Numbered from the stretch's first letter, positions 45,697 to 55,011 are shown. The stretch is DNA of 64,000 nt from JAPPHY01 sp034423135 (GCA_034423135.1 DAOUJC010000011.1:124001-188000); one strand, 5' to 3'. The notes: generated by a model from the letters alone, not told the origin. A program made the numbers and translations.

Positions 45697-46710
45697 CTAC
45701 AGACCCTGGTCCACCAGGTAGGCGCACAGGTCCGCCGTGCGGCAGGAGTAGCCCCACTCGTTGTCGTACCAGCCCAGGATCTTGACCATGTTGCCCTCCA
45801 TCACCATCGTGGAGAGGGCGTCGAAGATGCAGCTGTGCGGGTTGTAGACGATGTCCGCGCTCACAATCGGGTCCTCGTTGTACTCCAGCACGCCCTTGAG
45901 GTTCGTGTCAGCAGCCTCCTTGAACGCCGCGTTCACATCCTCGGCGCTGACCGACTTGTCGACCTCGGCGACGAAGTCGGTGATGGAGCCGGTGGACACC
46001 GGCACGCGTAGGGCCATGCCATGAATCTTGCCCTGCAGCTCCGGCACGATGACGCCGACGGCTCTCGCCGCGCCCGTAGTCGTCGGGATGATGTTCTGCG
46101 CGGCGGCGCGGGCGCGTCGCAGGTCGTCGTGGGCCTGGTCCAGGATGCGCTGGTCGTTGGTGTAGGCGTGGATCGTGGTCATCAGGCCGTGGTTCACGGT
46201 GAAGTTGTCGTGCAGCACCTTGACCATGGGGGCAATGCAGTTGGTGGTGCAGGATGCGTTGGAGAGCACCTTGTGGTTTGCGGCGTCGTACTTCTCCTCG
46301 TTGACGCCCAGGACAACCATCACGTCCTCGTTCCTGGCGGGAGCGGAAATGATGACCTTCTTGGCGCCGCCCTCAAGGTGCCCGGCCGCCTTTGTTGCGT
46401 CCGTGAAGATGCCGGTTGACTCGACGACGATGTCGACGCCCAGGTCGCCCCAGGGCAGGCTGGCGGGGTCGCGCTCGGCCAGCACCTGCACCTCCTTGCC
46501 GTCGATAATTATGGCGTTCTCTTCCGCCGCGACCGTGCCCGGGTAGACGCCGTAGTTGGTGTCATATTTGAAGAGGTGGGCGTTGGTCTTGGCGCTCGTG
46601 AGGTCGTTGACGGCGACGACCTCCAGCTTGTCCGGGTGCCGCTCCATCGAGGCGCGCAGCACCTGCCGTCCTATTCGTCCGAATCCGTTGATGCCTACTC
46701 GCGTGGTCAT
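45697..46710 (-). CDS. gapA: Glyceraldehyde-3-phosphate dehydrogenase, type I
   Basis: The glycolytic enzyme oxidises glyceraldehyde 3-phosphate with NAD+. The 337-residue protein has VGINGFGRIGRQVLRASMER, the catalytic cysteine in SNASCTTNCIAP, and the C-terminal WYDNEWGYSCRTADL. The ATG at 46710 follows AAAGGAGG by 5 nt. It lies downstream of eno on the same strand, with one orphan gene between, and is followed by a hairpin terminator. Confidence 0.97.
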   Translation of the reverse strand: MTTRVGINGFGRIGRQVLRASMERHPDKLEVVAVNDLTSAKTNAHLFKYDTNYGVYPGTVAAEENAIIIDGKEVQVLAERDPASLPWGDLGVDIVVESTGIFTDATKAAGHLEGGAKKVIISAPARNEDVMVVLGVNEEKYDAANHKVLSNASCTTNCIAPMVKVLHDNFTVNHGLMTTIHAYTNDQRILDQAHDDLRRARAAAQNIIPTTTGAARAVGVIVPELQGKIHGMALRVPVSTGSITDFVAEVDKSVSAEDVNAAFKEAADTNLKGVLEYNEDPIVSADIVYNPHSCIFDALSTMVMEGNMVKILGWYDNEWGYSCRTADLCAYLVDQGL

Positions 46711-46745
46711 TTGCGCCTCCTTTGCCTTTCGATACCTGTGGCTGT

Positions 46746-47126
46746 TTAGCCGTCCTTCAAGCGTGGCGGTCTTCCTTCCGGTAGGTAGCGGAGGATGGTC
46801 TTTCTGCCTTCCTTGTCAACGCACACGGTGGTCAGCATGGAGAACAGTTTGAGGACGAAAGCTCCGTAGCCAATCATTTTCCCTGTACCCCCGGTCAGAT
46901 AGTGAACCTGATGGAGCTCCCTGTAGGCTCGATTTATGTCCTCCCAATCAATCAGTTGTGACTTCTTGGCGTTCATGGACCTACGACGTATTCCCCATTG
47001 TTGGTCAATGTTCTCAATATGACTTTCGCTCGTGCCTTTTAGGGATCGTACGGTGCAGCCCTTGAGCTTGCTAAGCTCCGCCTTGACCTGCTCCCATTCC
47101 TGCTCAAACTCTTGATCTGTGCTCAT
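46746..47126 (-). CDS. Hypothetical protein (126 aa), low-GC orphan
   Basis: I do not recognise this protein. It is charged, with a helical N-terminus (EFEQEWEQVKAELSKLKG). A GTGKMIGYGAFVLKLF segment in the middle could be a short hydrophobic patch but not a clear membrane helix. Part of it falls near 43 percent GC (for example 46981-47040), far below eno and gapA on either side. It is therefore likely an insertion between two glycolytic genes. The frame is intact and has an ATG, but no strong ribosome binding site was seen. Confidence 0.6.
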   Translation of the reverse strand: MSTDQEFEQEWEQVKAELSKLKGCTVRSLKGTSESHIENIDQQWGIRRRSMNAKKSQLIDWEDINRAYRELHQVHYLTGGTGKMIGYGAFVLKLFSMLTTVCVDKEGRKTILRYLPEGRPPRLKDG

Positions 47127-47139
47127 ATCCTAAACATCC

Positions 47140-48417
47140 TCACACCGGCAGCGCGTCCCTTCCGGGGTATCGGGCCGCCTCGCCAAGCTCTTCCTCGATG
47201 CGCAGCAGGCGGTTGTACTTGCACACCCGCTCGCTGCGTGCGGGCGCGCCGGCCTTGATCTGGCCTGCGCCGGTGGCCACCGCGAGGTCGGCGATTGTCG
47301 TGTCCTCCGTCTCGCCGGAGCGGTGGCTGATGACAGAGCTCCAGCCGGCCTTGCCGGCCATCTCGATCGCGTCCAGGGTCTCCGTAAGCGTGCCAATCTG
47401 GTTCAGCTTGACCAGGATAGAGTTGCTGGCCCGCTCCTGCACGCCCCTGAGCATGCGATTGGTGTTGGTGGTGTAGAGGTCATCGCCCACGAGCTGCACC
47501 CGGTCGCCTATCTTCTCCATGAGCAAGCCCCAGCCATCCCAGTCGTCCTCCGCCATGCCGTCCTCGATGCTGATGATGGGGTAGGCGTCAACCCACCGGG
47601 CGTAGTAGTCGACCATCTGCGCGCTATCCAGCGTCACGCCTTCGCGCGGCAGGACGTACGCGCCGTTCTCCAGCAGCTCTGTGGCCGCCACGTCCAGCGC
47701 GATGAAGCAGTCCACGCCGGGCCGATAGCCCGCAGCGTCGATCGCCGCGAGGACGCACTCGACGGCGTCGCGGTTGGAGGGCAGCGATGGGGCGTAGCCG
47801 CCCTCGTCGCCGACGTTGGTGAGGTAGCCGCGTCCGGCCAGCACGCGCTTCAGTGCCTGGTAGACCTCAGCGCCCGCTCTGAGTGCGTCCCGGTAGGAGG
47901 CCACGCCCAGCGGGATGACCATGAACTCCTGGAAGTCCGTGGAGTCCTGCGCGTGCTTGCCGCCGTTCAGGATGTTGAACATGGGCACCGGCAGCAGGCT
48001 AGGGGAGCCGGCGCACAGGTGGCGATAAAGCGGAACCCGCAGTGAGGCCGCGGCGGCATGCGCGGCAGCCAGTGAGACGCCGAGGATGGCGTTTGCGCCA
48101 AGGCTGCCCTTGTTGCGAGTGCCGTCCAGGCTGATGAGCCGCTCGTCTAGGGTGCGCTGCTCAGTCGCAGACATGCCGGCAACAGCGGGGGCGATGCGCT
48201 CGTGCACGTTGGCTACGGCGTTGAGAACGCCCTTGCCGTCGTATCGCGAGGAGTCGCCGTCGCGCAGCTCCACAGCCTCGTGTGCGCCAGTGCTTGCGCC
48301 GGATGGGACAGCGGCGCGACCTGTCGAGCCGTCCTCCAAGGTCACGTCAACCTCCACGGTGGGGTTGCCCCTAGAGTCCAGTATCTCCCTGGCCCGCACG
48401 TCCTTGATGGCGCTCAT
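47140..48417 (-). CDS. eno: Enolase
   Basis: Enolase converts 2-phosphoglycerate to phosphoenolpyruvate. The 425-residue protein begins IKDVRAREILDSRGNPTVEV and has GASTGAHEAVELRD and the metal ligand region ISIEDGMAEDDWDG. The catalytic lysine is in ILVKLNQIGTLTETL, and the signature ISHRSGETEDTTIADLAVA follows. The ATG at 48417 has GAGGGG 7 nt upstream and overlaps the preceding gene's stop by 4 nt. Confidence 0.97.
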   Translation of the reverse strand: MSAIKDVRAREILDSRGNPTVEVDVTLEDGSTGRAAVPSGASTGAHEAVELRDGDSSRYDGKGVLNAVANVHERIAPAVAGMSATEQRTLDERLISLDGTRNKGSLGANAILGVSLAAAHAAAASLRVPLYRHLCAGSPSLLPVPMFNILNGGKHAQDSTDFQEFMVIPLGVASYRDALRAGAEVYQALKRVLAGRGYLTNVGDEGGYAPSLPSNRDAVECVLAAIDAAGYRPGVDCFIALDVAATELLENGAYVLPREGVTLDSAQMVDYYARWVDAYPIISIEDGMAEDDWDGWGLLMEKIGDRVQLVGDDLYTTNTNRMLRGVQERASNSILVKLNQIGTLTETLDAIEMAGKAGWSSVISHRSGETEDTTIADLAVATGAGQIKAGAPARSERVCKYNRLLRIEEELGEAARYPGRDALPV

Positions 48418-48935
48418 CTGTATTCCCCTCTGCCGGCGGTGGCGAAATCCCTGGCCTCGGCGGCTCGAATGGCCTTGTCGACCGCGTCCGCGGGGTTCGA
48501 GGCGACCTCTATCGAGGTGTCTATTGCTCCGTTGCGCGAGATGGTCCACGTGCTGAGGCCGATGACCGGGATGCCGTCGCCCAGCGCGTGTGCGATCTCG
48601 GACAGCGTGCCGAACGCGCCGGACACGGCGATGACTGCGCGGCCGCTGCGCACCACTGCGAGGTTCCGCGCGTAGCCGATGCCGGTGCAGATGGTGATGT
48701 CCACGTAGGGGTTGGCGTCTCGCGGGTCGGTGCCCGGCAGGATGCCGATGGTTGTGCCCCCGGCCTCCTTGGCGCCGCGACAGGCCGCCTCCATGATTCC
48801 GGCCAAGCCGCCGGTCACCACGATGGCTCCTCGTCTCGCCAGCTCACGCCCGACCTCCTCGGCGAGGGGAATGGCCTCAGGTGGAGGCTCGCCTGCGCCG
48901 ATGACCGAGATTTGGAGGGTTCGGGTGGCGTCCAT
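48414..48935 (-). CDS. LOG-like protein, TIGR00725 family
   Basis: The 173-residue Rossmann-fold protein has ISVIGAGEPPPEAIPLAEEVG, the segment VVTGGLAGIMEAACRGAKEAGG and the nucleotide-binding VSGAFGTLSEIAHALGDG. This is the TIGR00725 branch of the lysine-decarboxylase-like/LOG superfamily, whose better-known members are cytokinin nucleoside-monophosphate phosphoribohydrolases. Activity here is not established. Its stop overlaps the eno start by 4 nt, so it is probably the first gene of the eno operon. Confidence 0.88.
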   Translation of the reverse strand: MDATRTLQISVIGAGEPPPEAIPLAEEVGRELARRGAIVVTGGLAGIMEAACRGAKEAGGTTIGILPGTDPRDANPYVDITICTGIGYARNLAVVRSGRAVIAVSGAFGTLSEIAHALGDGIPVIGLSTWTISRNGAIDTSIEVASNPADAVDKAIRAAEARDFATAGRGEYR

Positions 48936-48943
48936 TTCGTAGG

Positions 48944-48971
48944 ATTATACCATCTGGCAAGGCTGAGGCAA
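48944..48971 (-). promoter_or_regulatory. Promoter for the LOG-eno operon, near-leaderless
   Basis: On the minus strand a consensus TATAAT (48949-48944) lies 16 nt after TTGCCT (48971-48966). Only 8 nt separate it from the ATG at 48935, so the message probably has no leader. Confidence 0.6.
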
Positions 48972-49067
48972 AGGAAAGGAGCGCTCAGGCTATGGTGGGC
49001 CAGTGCGGGCTACGATGGCAAACGACTTTGGGAAGGTCAGACGGCCTGCGAGCCGTGCGCTACAGCG

Positions 49068-49736
49068 TCAGACGCAATCAACAAGGTGGATTGCCCACGA
49101 CACGGTCTCGCCGATAGTGCAGGTCGCCGTGAGCGTGTCGTCTCGGCTTGCGGCCTGCTGGACCTCGACGGGCAGGCCGCGAAGCGCGATGTAGCTCGAG
49201 AACAACACACCTGCGCCCGGTATGGGCTCAAAAATCTCCGCCTCGTCTGCGTACAATCGCACCTCGCCGTTTGCGACCTCCGCCACTCTGCCTGTTATGG
49301 TGATCTCGCGGCCAAGCTGGGTGGCCTGAAACTCGTCGTCGTCGTTCCACCTGATTGTCCATAGCTCCTGGGCCGTTGTCGTGAGCGGAGTGAGAGGGGC
49401 GGGAGGCGGTGTAGCTGTGGGAACCGGTGTCTCAGTGGGAATGGGCGTCGGAGCAGGAGTATGGGCGGCGGTCGCCGCGGGCATTGGCGTGGCGGTCGGC
49501 GGTGGGATCGGAGTCGCAGTTGCCGTGGGCGGCTCAGGGGTGGGAGCCGGAGTGTTGGTCGTCGCCGGTTCCGGCGTGTCAGTTGGAACAGGCGTTGACG
49601 TTGGGGCGGTAGTCGCCGTGGGTTCCGGCGTTGCAGAGGGCATGGGCGTAGGGCTAGGCGCCGGTGTTGGCGTCGGGTCGGAGCATGCTACGGCCAGGAG
49701 AAGGCAGAGAAGGACTGGGAGGGTGAGTTTGATCAT
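49068..49736 (-). CDS. Lipoprotein with Thr/Pro-rich linker and OB-like domain
   Basis: The 222-residue protein has a signal peptide with lipobox LLAVAC (Cys18). About 100 residues built from Thr-Pro, Pro-Thr-Ala and Glu-Pro-Thr units follow, and then a folded C-terminal domain. That domain, starting TAQELWTIRWNDDDEFQATQ and continuing REITITGRVAEVANGEVRLY, resembles a tRNA_anti-like OB fold. The linker is typical of surface lipoproteins in Chloroflexota and would span the cell envelope. The function is unknown. The gene has no close neighbour in the same transcript. Confidence 0.8.
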   Translation of the reverse strand: MIKLTLPVLLCLLLAVACSDPTPTPAPSPTPMPSATPEPTATTAPTSTPVPTDTPEPATTNTPAPTPEPPTATATPIPPPTATPMPAATAAHTPAPTPIPTETPVPTATPPPAPLTPLTTTAQELWTIRWNDDDEFQATQLGREITITGRVAEVANGEVRLYADEAEIFEPIPGAGVLFSSYIALRGLPVEVQQAASRDDTLTATCTIGETVSWAIHLVDCV

Positions 49737-49840
49737 GAATGGGCTTCCCTGGCCCGAGCAGTTACCGATGTCCTTCAGCCACTCTTGCCATAGAGTGGCC
49801 CTCGCCGGCAGCCGAGCGCGAATTGATCAACGGCGATTCC

Positions 49841-50209
49841 CTACGGCATGCAGTGACCGCACGGATTCACCGCGCCGATGTTCTGCGGGCTGTCTGCCGC
49901 CAGTTCAAGGCGCAGGTATGGGCCGTGCCACCAACCGTTGTCGGTCTGGCGAGCGGTGCGCGGGCGCTGGTACCAGGGGCAGGTATCCTCGTGGATGCGT
50001 GAGTACCGGTTGCGGCTGTTGGTGTAGACCCAGTAGGCGGTTGCAGTCTTGACTGCCACCTGCTGCCCGGCTGTGCGCTGCGGCCCTGCCGACGCGGGCA
50101 CGTCCACGGCGCGATGCGGCTGGGCGTCCGCGGGCGGGCGCGGCGGAGGCGGCCTGTATGGCGCGGGCGCCAGCCGTTCGGCCAGCAGCCTCTGGAGTAG
50201 AATCAGCAT
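49841..50209 (-). CDS. Hypothetical protein with C-terminal Cys motif (122 aa)
   Basis: The N-terminal third is proline-rich (PYRPPPPRPPADAQP). The rest is a small domain with NSRNRYSRIHEDTCPWYQR and an end NPCGHCMP. The conserved-looking Cys and His residues suggest a metal site. I do not recognise the family. The ATG at 50209 has AGGAGG 6 nt upstream. It follows the protease gene by about 14 nt on the same strand and may be co-transcribed with it. Confidence 0.6.
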   Translation of the reverse strand: MLILLQRLLAERLAPAPYRPPPPRPPADAQPHRAVDVPASAGPQRTAGQQVAVKTATAYWVYTNSRNRYSRIHEDTCPWYQRPRTARQTDNGWWHGPYLRLELAADSPQNIGAVNPCGHCMP

Positions 50210-50223
50210 GTGATGCCTCCTAT

Positions 50224-50631
50224 CTAGCCGCCCGGCGCTTCATCTGCCGGTTCGGGCGCGACCCTGATCCCCACTAAGCGGACAGCAGGTGACTCCCTGA
50301 GAGTCTCGCTTCCCGGGTCAACTTCCATCCCTGTAGACTCCAGTGCCGTTACCCCCAGCAGAGGCTCGCTGTCAGGATCACCCATGATGATGTCCTTTGC
50401 TGTGGCCTTGCCCATAAACTCCAACGCTGCCCACGTGACGTCGAACGTGAGGCTGCGCCCGTCGCCTAGCCTGTACGTCCGCTGTGTCATGGGCGACAGC
50501 CCGATGGCCTCCAATAGCTCCCTGGGAACCAGACAGTCGGTTGCACCCGTGTCCACCAGGAATAGGCCAGTCCACGACCTCTCCGGCTCGGCGATGTTGC
50601 GGACTGTGACGTTAACGCGTGTCACTCCCAT
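50224..50631 (-). CDS. Clan AA (retropepsin-like) aspartic protease
   Basis: The 135-residue protein carries GLFLVDTGATDCLVPRELL at residues 22-40, the D-T/S-G-A motif of single-domain retroviral-type aspartic proteases, and a later hydrophobic-glycine stretch ending in LLGVTALESTGMEVDP, as in the family. Such proteins act as homodimers. It lies 16 nt downstream of acnA. Substrates are unknown. Confidence 0.85.
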   Translation of the reverse strand: MGVTRVNVTVRNIAEPERSWTGLFLVDTGATDCLVPRELLEAIGLSPMTQRTYRLGDGRSLTFDVTWAALEFMGKATAKDIIMGDPDSEPLLGVTALESTGMEVDPGSETLRESPAVRLVGIRVAPEPADEAPGG

Positions 50632-50647
50632 ACCGGGTCTGTGCCTC

Positions 50648-53323
50648 CTAACCCTCGCTCAGCATCCGGCGGAGGACTGTGTGGAGCACGCCGCCGTTGC
50701 GGTGGTAGTCCACCTCCACTGGATTGTCTATGCGGCACGTGACGTTGAAGTCTACCGACGAGCCGTCCTCGCGCGCAGCGTGTATCTGAACGTCCTGCCC
50801 CGGCGAGATGCCGCCGGCGATGCCGGTGAGGTCGAAGGTCTCGCGGCCGCTGAGGCCAAGGCTGTCGGCGCTTTCGCCTGGCTTGAACTCCAGGGGCAGC
50901 ACGCCCATGCCGATGAGATTGCTGCGGTGAATGCGCTCGAAGCTCTCCGAAATCACGGCGTGGACGCCCAGCAGGTTGGGGCCCTTGGCGGCCCAGTCAC
51001 GGGAGCTGCCCTGGCCGTACTCCTTGCCGGCGATGATTATGGTGGGGATGCCGTTGGCCTGGTACTTCTCGCCCGCCTCGAAGATGCTGGTTTCCTCGTT
51101 CTCCGGGAAGTAGACGGTCCAATCGCCCTCCCTTTCGGGGGTGAGCCGGTTTCGGAGGCGAACGTTGCCGAATGTGCCCCGCATGAGCACCTCGTGGTTG
51201 CCGCGGCGGGAACCGAACGTGTTGAAGTCGCGCTGCTCAATGCCCTTGCTCGAAAGGAACCGCCCGGCCGGCCTGCTGGCGGGAATGGCGCCCGCGGGTG
51301 AGATGTGGTCGGTGGTGACGGAGTCGCCGAGCATCACCAGTACCCGGGCGCCCGTGATGTCCTCGGTGTCCTTGACCTCGTCGCCGATGTTGGCGAAGAA
51401 GGGCACCTCCTGGATGTACGTGGAGTTCGGGTCCCACTGGTACAGGTCGTCCTCAGGCGTCGGGAGAGTCTGCCACTCCTCCGGGCCTGTGGACACGATG
51501 CTGTACCGGCTCTTGAACATGTCAGGGTTGAGCGAGCCGGAAACGGTGTCCCTGATCTCCTCCTGGGACGGCCAGAGGTCGCTGAGGTACACGGAGTTGC
51601 CCTGTGCGTCCTGGCCGAGCGGGTCGCTGTTGAGGTCGATGTCTACCGTGCCTGCAAGTGCGTAGGCAACCACGAGCATGGGCGACGCGAGGTAGTTGGC
51701 CTTCACGTCCGCGTGGACGCGTCCCTCGAAGTTGCGGTTGCCGCTGAGGACTGCCGCGACGGTCAGGTCGTTCTCGCCCACTGCGCTCGAAACGGCCTCT
51801 GGGAGTGGGCCGCTGTTCCCGATGCAGGTGGTGCAGCCGTAGCCCACGTTCTGGAAGCCCAGCTGCTCCAGGTAGGGCGTGAGCCCCGCGGAATCCATGT
51901 AGTCGGTGACCACCTGAGAGCCGGGGGCAAGGCTGGTCTTGACCCACGGCTTGCTCCTCAGCCCGCGCTCCACGGCCTTCTTGGCAATCAGGCCGGAGCC
52001 AATCATCACCGAGGGGTTGGATGTGTTGGTGCAGCTTGTTATGGCGGCGATGACCACGTCGCCGCTGCCAAGGGACGCCTTCTCGCCATTGATCTCAAGC
52101 TCGGCCTTGTCATCGCTGGCGCCGAACGTGTCCCGGAAGTTGTCCCGCACTGCGCCGAGCACCACGCGGTCATGCGGCCGCCGAGGGCCGGCCAGACTGG
52201 GGGTCACGTCGCCCATGTCCAGGTGCAGGGTGTCGGTGTAGGACGGATCGGGCGTGTCTGCGGTGTGGAACAGGCCCTGCGCGCGTGCGTACTGCTCCAC
52301 AAGCTCCACCTGGGCCGGGTCGCGGCCGGTGCCGCGCATGTAGTCCAGGGTGATGGAGTCGATGGGGAAGAAGCCGCAAGTCGCGCCGTACTCAGGGGCC
52401 ATGTTGGCGATTGTGGCGCGATCCGGCAGGGGCAGGCTGCCAAGGCCGGGGCCGTAGAACTCCACGAACTTCTCGACCACGCCCTTCGATCGCAGCATCT
52501 GGACCACCGTGAGCACCAAGTCTGTGGCGGTGACGCCGTCGCGCAGCGAACCGCTGAGGTGGAATCCGATGACCTCCGGCAGCTGCATGTAGTAGGGCTG
52601 GCCCAGCACCACGGCCTCCGCCTCGATGCCGCCGACGCCCCAGCCCAGCACGCTCAGGCCATTGATCATCGTGGTGTGGGAGTCGGTGCCCACCAACGTA
52701 TCAGGAAACACGGCCGTCTGGCCCTGGGAGTCGCCGGTTGCGACTACGGAGGCCAGATACTCCAGGTTGACCTGGTGGACGATGCCGGTGCCTGGGGGAA
52801 CAAGTGTGAAGTTGTCGAAGGCGCTTTGCGCCCAGCGCAGGAAGGTGTAGCGCTCCTGGTTGCGCTCGAACTCACGCGCCACGTTCAACTGGAAGGCAGT
52901 GGGGATGCCGTAGTAGTCGACCTGCACGGAGTGGTCGATGACCAGGTCCACGGGGACGATTGGGTTGACCTTGCGATAGTCGCCTCCCTCGCGCGCCATC
53001 GCTGACCGCATCGCCGCCAGGTCAACGACGGCGGGAACGCCGGTGAGGTCCTGCATCAGCACGCGCGCCGGCATGAACGGGAACTCCCTGGTGGACTGTG
53101 AGCTCGGCGTCCATCCTGCGACGGCCGCAATGTCTTCCTCTGTCACCAGGTAGCCGTCAAGGTTGCGGAGGGCGTTCTCCGCCAGGACGCGGATGGAGAA
53201 CGGCAGGCTGGAGAGCGTGGTCAGCCCCGCCTCCTCCAGCGCGGCCAGCCGGAAATAGCTCACCTCGCCGCTAGCGGTTTGCAGCGTTGACAGGGATCTT
53301 TGCCGCAGGCTCTGTTGACTCAT
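50648..53323 (-). CDS. acnA: Aconitate hydratase AcnA
   Basis: Aconitase isomerises citrate to isocitrate in the TCA cycle with a [4Fe-4S] cluster. The 891-residue protein has the first cluster cysteine in IAAITSCTNTSNPSVM and the other two in VGYGCTTCIGNSGPLP. The swivel-domain motif is YGQGSSRDWAAKGPNLLG. The length matches AcnA/IRP1-type enzymes. The start ATG is at 53323. Two small genes follow on the same strand. Confidence 0.97.
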   Translation of the reverse strand: MSQQSLRQRSLSTLQTASGEVSYFRLAALEEAGLTTLSSLPFSIRVLAENALRNLDGYLVTEEDIAAVAGWTPSSQSTREFPFMPARVLMQDLTGVPAVVDLAAMRSAMAREGGDYRKVNPIVPVDLVIDHSVQVDYYGIPTAFQLNVAREFERNQERYTFLRWAQSAFDNFTLVPPGTGIVHQVNLEYLASVVATGDSQGQTAVFPDTLVGTDSHTTMINGLSVLGWGVGGIEAEAVVLGQPYYMQLPEVIGFHLSGSLRDGVTATDLVLTVVQMLRSKGVVEKFVEFYGPGLGSLPLPDRATIANMAPEYGATCGFFPIDSITLDYMRGTGRDPAQVELVEQYARAQGLFHTADTPDPSYTDTLHLDMGDVTPSLAGPRRPHDRVVLGAVRDNFRDTFGASDDKAELEINGEKASLGSGDVVIAAITSCTNTSNPSVMIGSGLIAKKAVERGLRSKPWVKTSLAPGSQVVTDYMDSAGLTPYLEQLGFQNVGYGCTTCIGNSGPLPEAVSSAVGENDLTVAAVLSGNRNFEGRVHADVKANYLASPMLVVAYALAGTVDIDLNSDPLGQDAQGNSVYLSDLWPSQEEIRDTVSGSLNPDMFKSRYSIVSTGPEEWQTLPTPEDDLYQWDPNSTYIQEVPFFANIGDEVKDTEDITGARVLVMLGDSVTTDHISPAGAIPASRPAGRFLSSKGIEQRDFNTFGSRRGNHEVLMRGTFGNVRLRNRLTPEREGDWTVYFPENEETSIFEAGEKYQANGIPTIIIAGKEYGQGSSRDWAAKGPNLLGVHAVISESFERIHRSNLIGMGVLPLEFKPGESADSLGLSGRETFDLTGIAGGISPGQDVQIHAAREDGSSVDFNVTCRIDNPVEVDYHRNGGVLHTVLRRMLSEG

Positions 53324-53526
53324 GTGCGTACCTTCCTTCTAGTGGGGGTAGAAAGTTTGGACGCTCTTGATTATGCCACAGAGCAGGCAGTGAATGCCAG
53401 TGTTGGAGCGAGGGTTGTGCGTGGCAAGTGTCCAAGTCTGGCACGGTCGGTTCGATTCTGATAGACTTGCTCGCGCTGAATCGCCCCTTGGGGCCTCGGC
53501 AAATCCCGTAGCAGCGAGGAACTACC

Positions 53527-54051
53527 TTGGCCAACAAGTACAGCGCACCACCTCCCATGACCATCGACCCCGCCGGCAAGATCTCCGCGACCATGCACAC
53601 GAGCGGCGGCACAATCGTATTCGACCTGTTCCCGGCGGAAGCTCCGAAGACGGTCAACAGCTTCGTATTCCTGGCCCGCGAGGGCTACTACGACGGCGTG
53701 ATCTTCCACCGTATCATCTCCGGGTTCATGATTCAGAGCGGCGACCCAACAGGCACCGGCCGCGGTGGGCCAGGCTACACCTTTGAGGACGAGCCGGTCA
53801 CTCGTGACTACGACGCGGGCATCCTGGCAATGGCGAACGCCGGCCCCAACACCAACGGCAGCCAGTTCTTCGTGGTGCACAAGCGTGCCAACCTGCCCAA
53901 GAACTACACGATCTTCGGGCAGGTCAGGGAGGGCATGGACGTTGTGGACGGCCTGGCCAACCTGCCGGTGACCGTTGGCGCGTCCGGCGAACGCTCAAGT
54001 CCGGTCAATCCGCCCACCATAGAGCGCATCGAGATTGCCGAGGAGGCTTAG
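53527..54051 (+). CDS. Cyclophilin-type peptidyl-prolyl isomerase
   Basis: The 174-residue protein is a cytoplasmic cyclophilin. Its catalytic region is VIFHRIISGFMIQSGDPTGTG, followed by GPGYTFEDEPV and MANAGPNTNGSQFFVVH. The TTG start at 53527 has GAGGA 6 nt upstream; the ATG twelve codons later is an alternative. It is divergent from acnA. It lacks a signal peptide. Confidence 0.93.
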   Translation: MANKYSAPPPMTIDPAGKISATMHTSGGTIVFDLFPAEAPKTVNSFVFLAREGYYDGVIFHRIISGFMIQSGDPTGTGRGGPGYTFEDEPVTRDYDAGILAMANAGPNTNGSQFFVVHKRANLPKNYTIFGQVREGMDVVDGLANLPVTVGASGERSSPVNPPTIERIEIAEEA

Positions 54052-54171
54052 GCGGACGGTGGCGCGCCCGCCAGCGAGGCGGGGCGACGCAAACCGGCGT
54101 CGCGCAAGTACGGTGCTGAGACGGTGCTCCGACCCTGTTGATGCGCGTCCCGCGTTTCGCTGACCAGGGCA

Positions 54172-55002
54172 ATGTCGTACGAGCTGACAGTCCTGCATCT
54201 TGTCATGCTGCCATTGGTGGGGGCTGCGGTCGCCGCAATGGGTACGCTGGTGGGTCTGGGCGGCGGGTTCGTGCTGGTGCCTTTGCTGCTCTTCATGTTT
54301 CCGGACGAGTCGCCGGCGGTCATTTCCAGCATCTCGCTCACTGTCGTGTTCCTCAACGCTGCGTCGGCGACGGTGAGCCACTATCGGGAGCGGCGTATCG
54401 ACTTCAAGACTGCGGGGCTGCTCGCCATAGGAGGCATACCTGCGGCCGCAGTCGGCGCGATAGCGGCCAGCCGGGTGACCCGGGACGCATTCGAGGTCTA
54501 CATGGGAATCGTGTTGATCCTCGGCGCAGTGTACGTGCTGTGGCGTAGCACCAGGGCCGTTGAGCTGCAGGGGGACGTGGAGCACCAGCCCAACAGGGAG
54601 ATTCGGGAGCGGATGGGCCGCACCTATCGCTTCTACGTTAGCACGCTGATGGCGGCCGGGATTAGCCCTGTGTCCGGCTACATCTCGAGCTTCTTCGGAA
54701 TCGGTGGAGGAGTCGTAAACGTGCCGGCCATGACGTTCCTCCTCAGGATGCCGCCGCGAGTCGTGGCGCCCACTGCCATGCTGCTGCTGGTGGTGACGTC
54801 TTCCTCAAGCCTCATCACGCGCATAGCCACCGGCCAGTTTGACGATGGATGGCGCCGTGCGGCACTGCTGGGCGTGGGCGCGCTGGTGGGGGCGCAGATC
54901 GGAATCTACCTGAGGTCGCGGGTAGACCACCGCATTGTGCTGGTCATCCTGGCGGCCTCGATGATACTGGTTGGGTCCAGGCAGCTCATCGTCGGCATCT
55001 AG
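54172..55002 (+). CDS. TauE/SafE-family transporter
   Basis: The 276-residue integral membrane protein has the duplicated helix pattern of TauE/SafE permeases. The N-terminal repeat contains GTLVGLGGGFVLVPLLLFMF and the C-terminal repeat contains FFGIGGGVVNVPAMTFLLRM. Members export or import sulfite, sulfoacetate and other organosulfonates. The substrate cannot be assigned from the context. It is convergent with rimI. Confidence 0.87.
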   Translation: MSYELTVLHLVMLPLVGAAVAAMGTLVGLGGGFVLVPLLLFMFPDESPAVISSISLTVVFLNAASATVSHYRERRIDFKTAGLLAIGGIPAAAVGAIAASRVTRDAFEVYMGIVLILGAVYVLWRSTRAVELQGDVEHQPNREIRERMGRTYRFYVSTLMAAGISPVSGYISSFFGIGGGVVNVPAMTFLLRMPPRVVAPTAMLLLVVTSSSSLITRIATGQFDDGWRRAALLGVGALVGAQIGIYLRSRVDHRIVLVILAASMILVGSRQLIVGI

Positions 55003-55011
55003 GCGGGCCTT

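Noticed and set aside
49390..49680. Possible non-coding repeat array
   Set aside because: The repetitiveness comes from Thr/Pro codons in the lipoprotein linker; the units are irregular.
51305..53005. 566-codon plus-strand frame opposite acnA
   Set aside because: It is antisense to a canonical aconitase with all cluster cysteines. Long antisense frames are expected in high-GC sequence.
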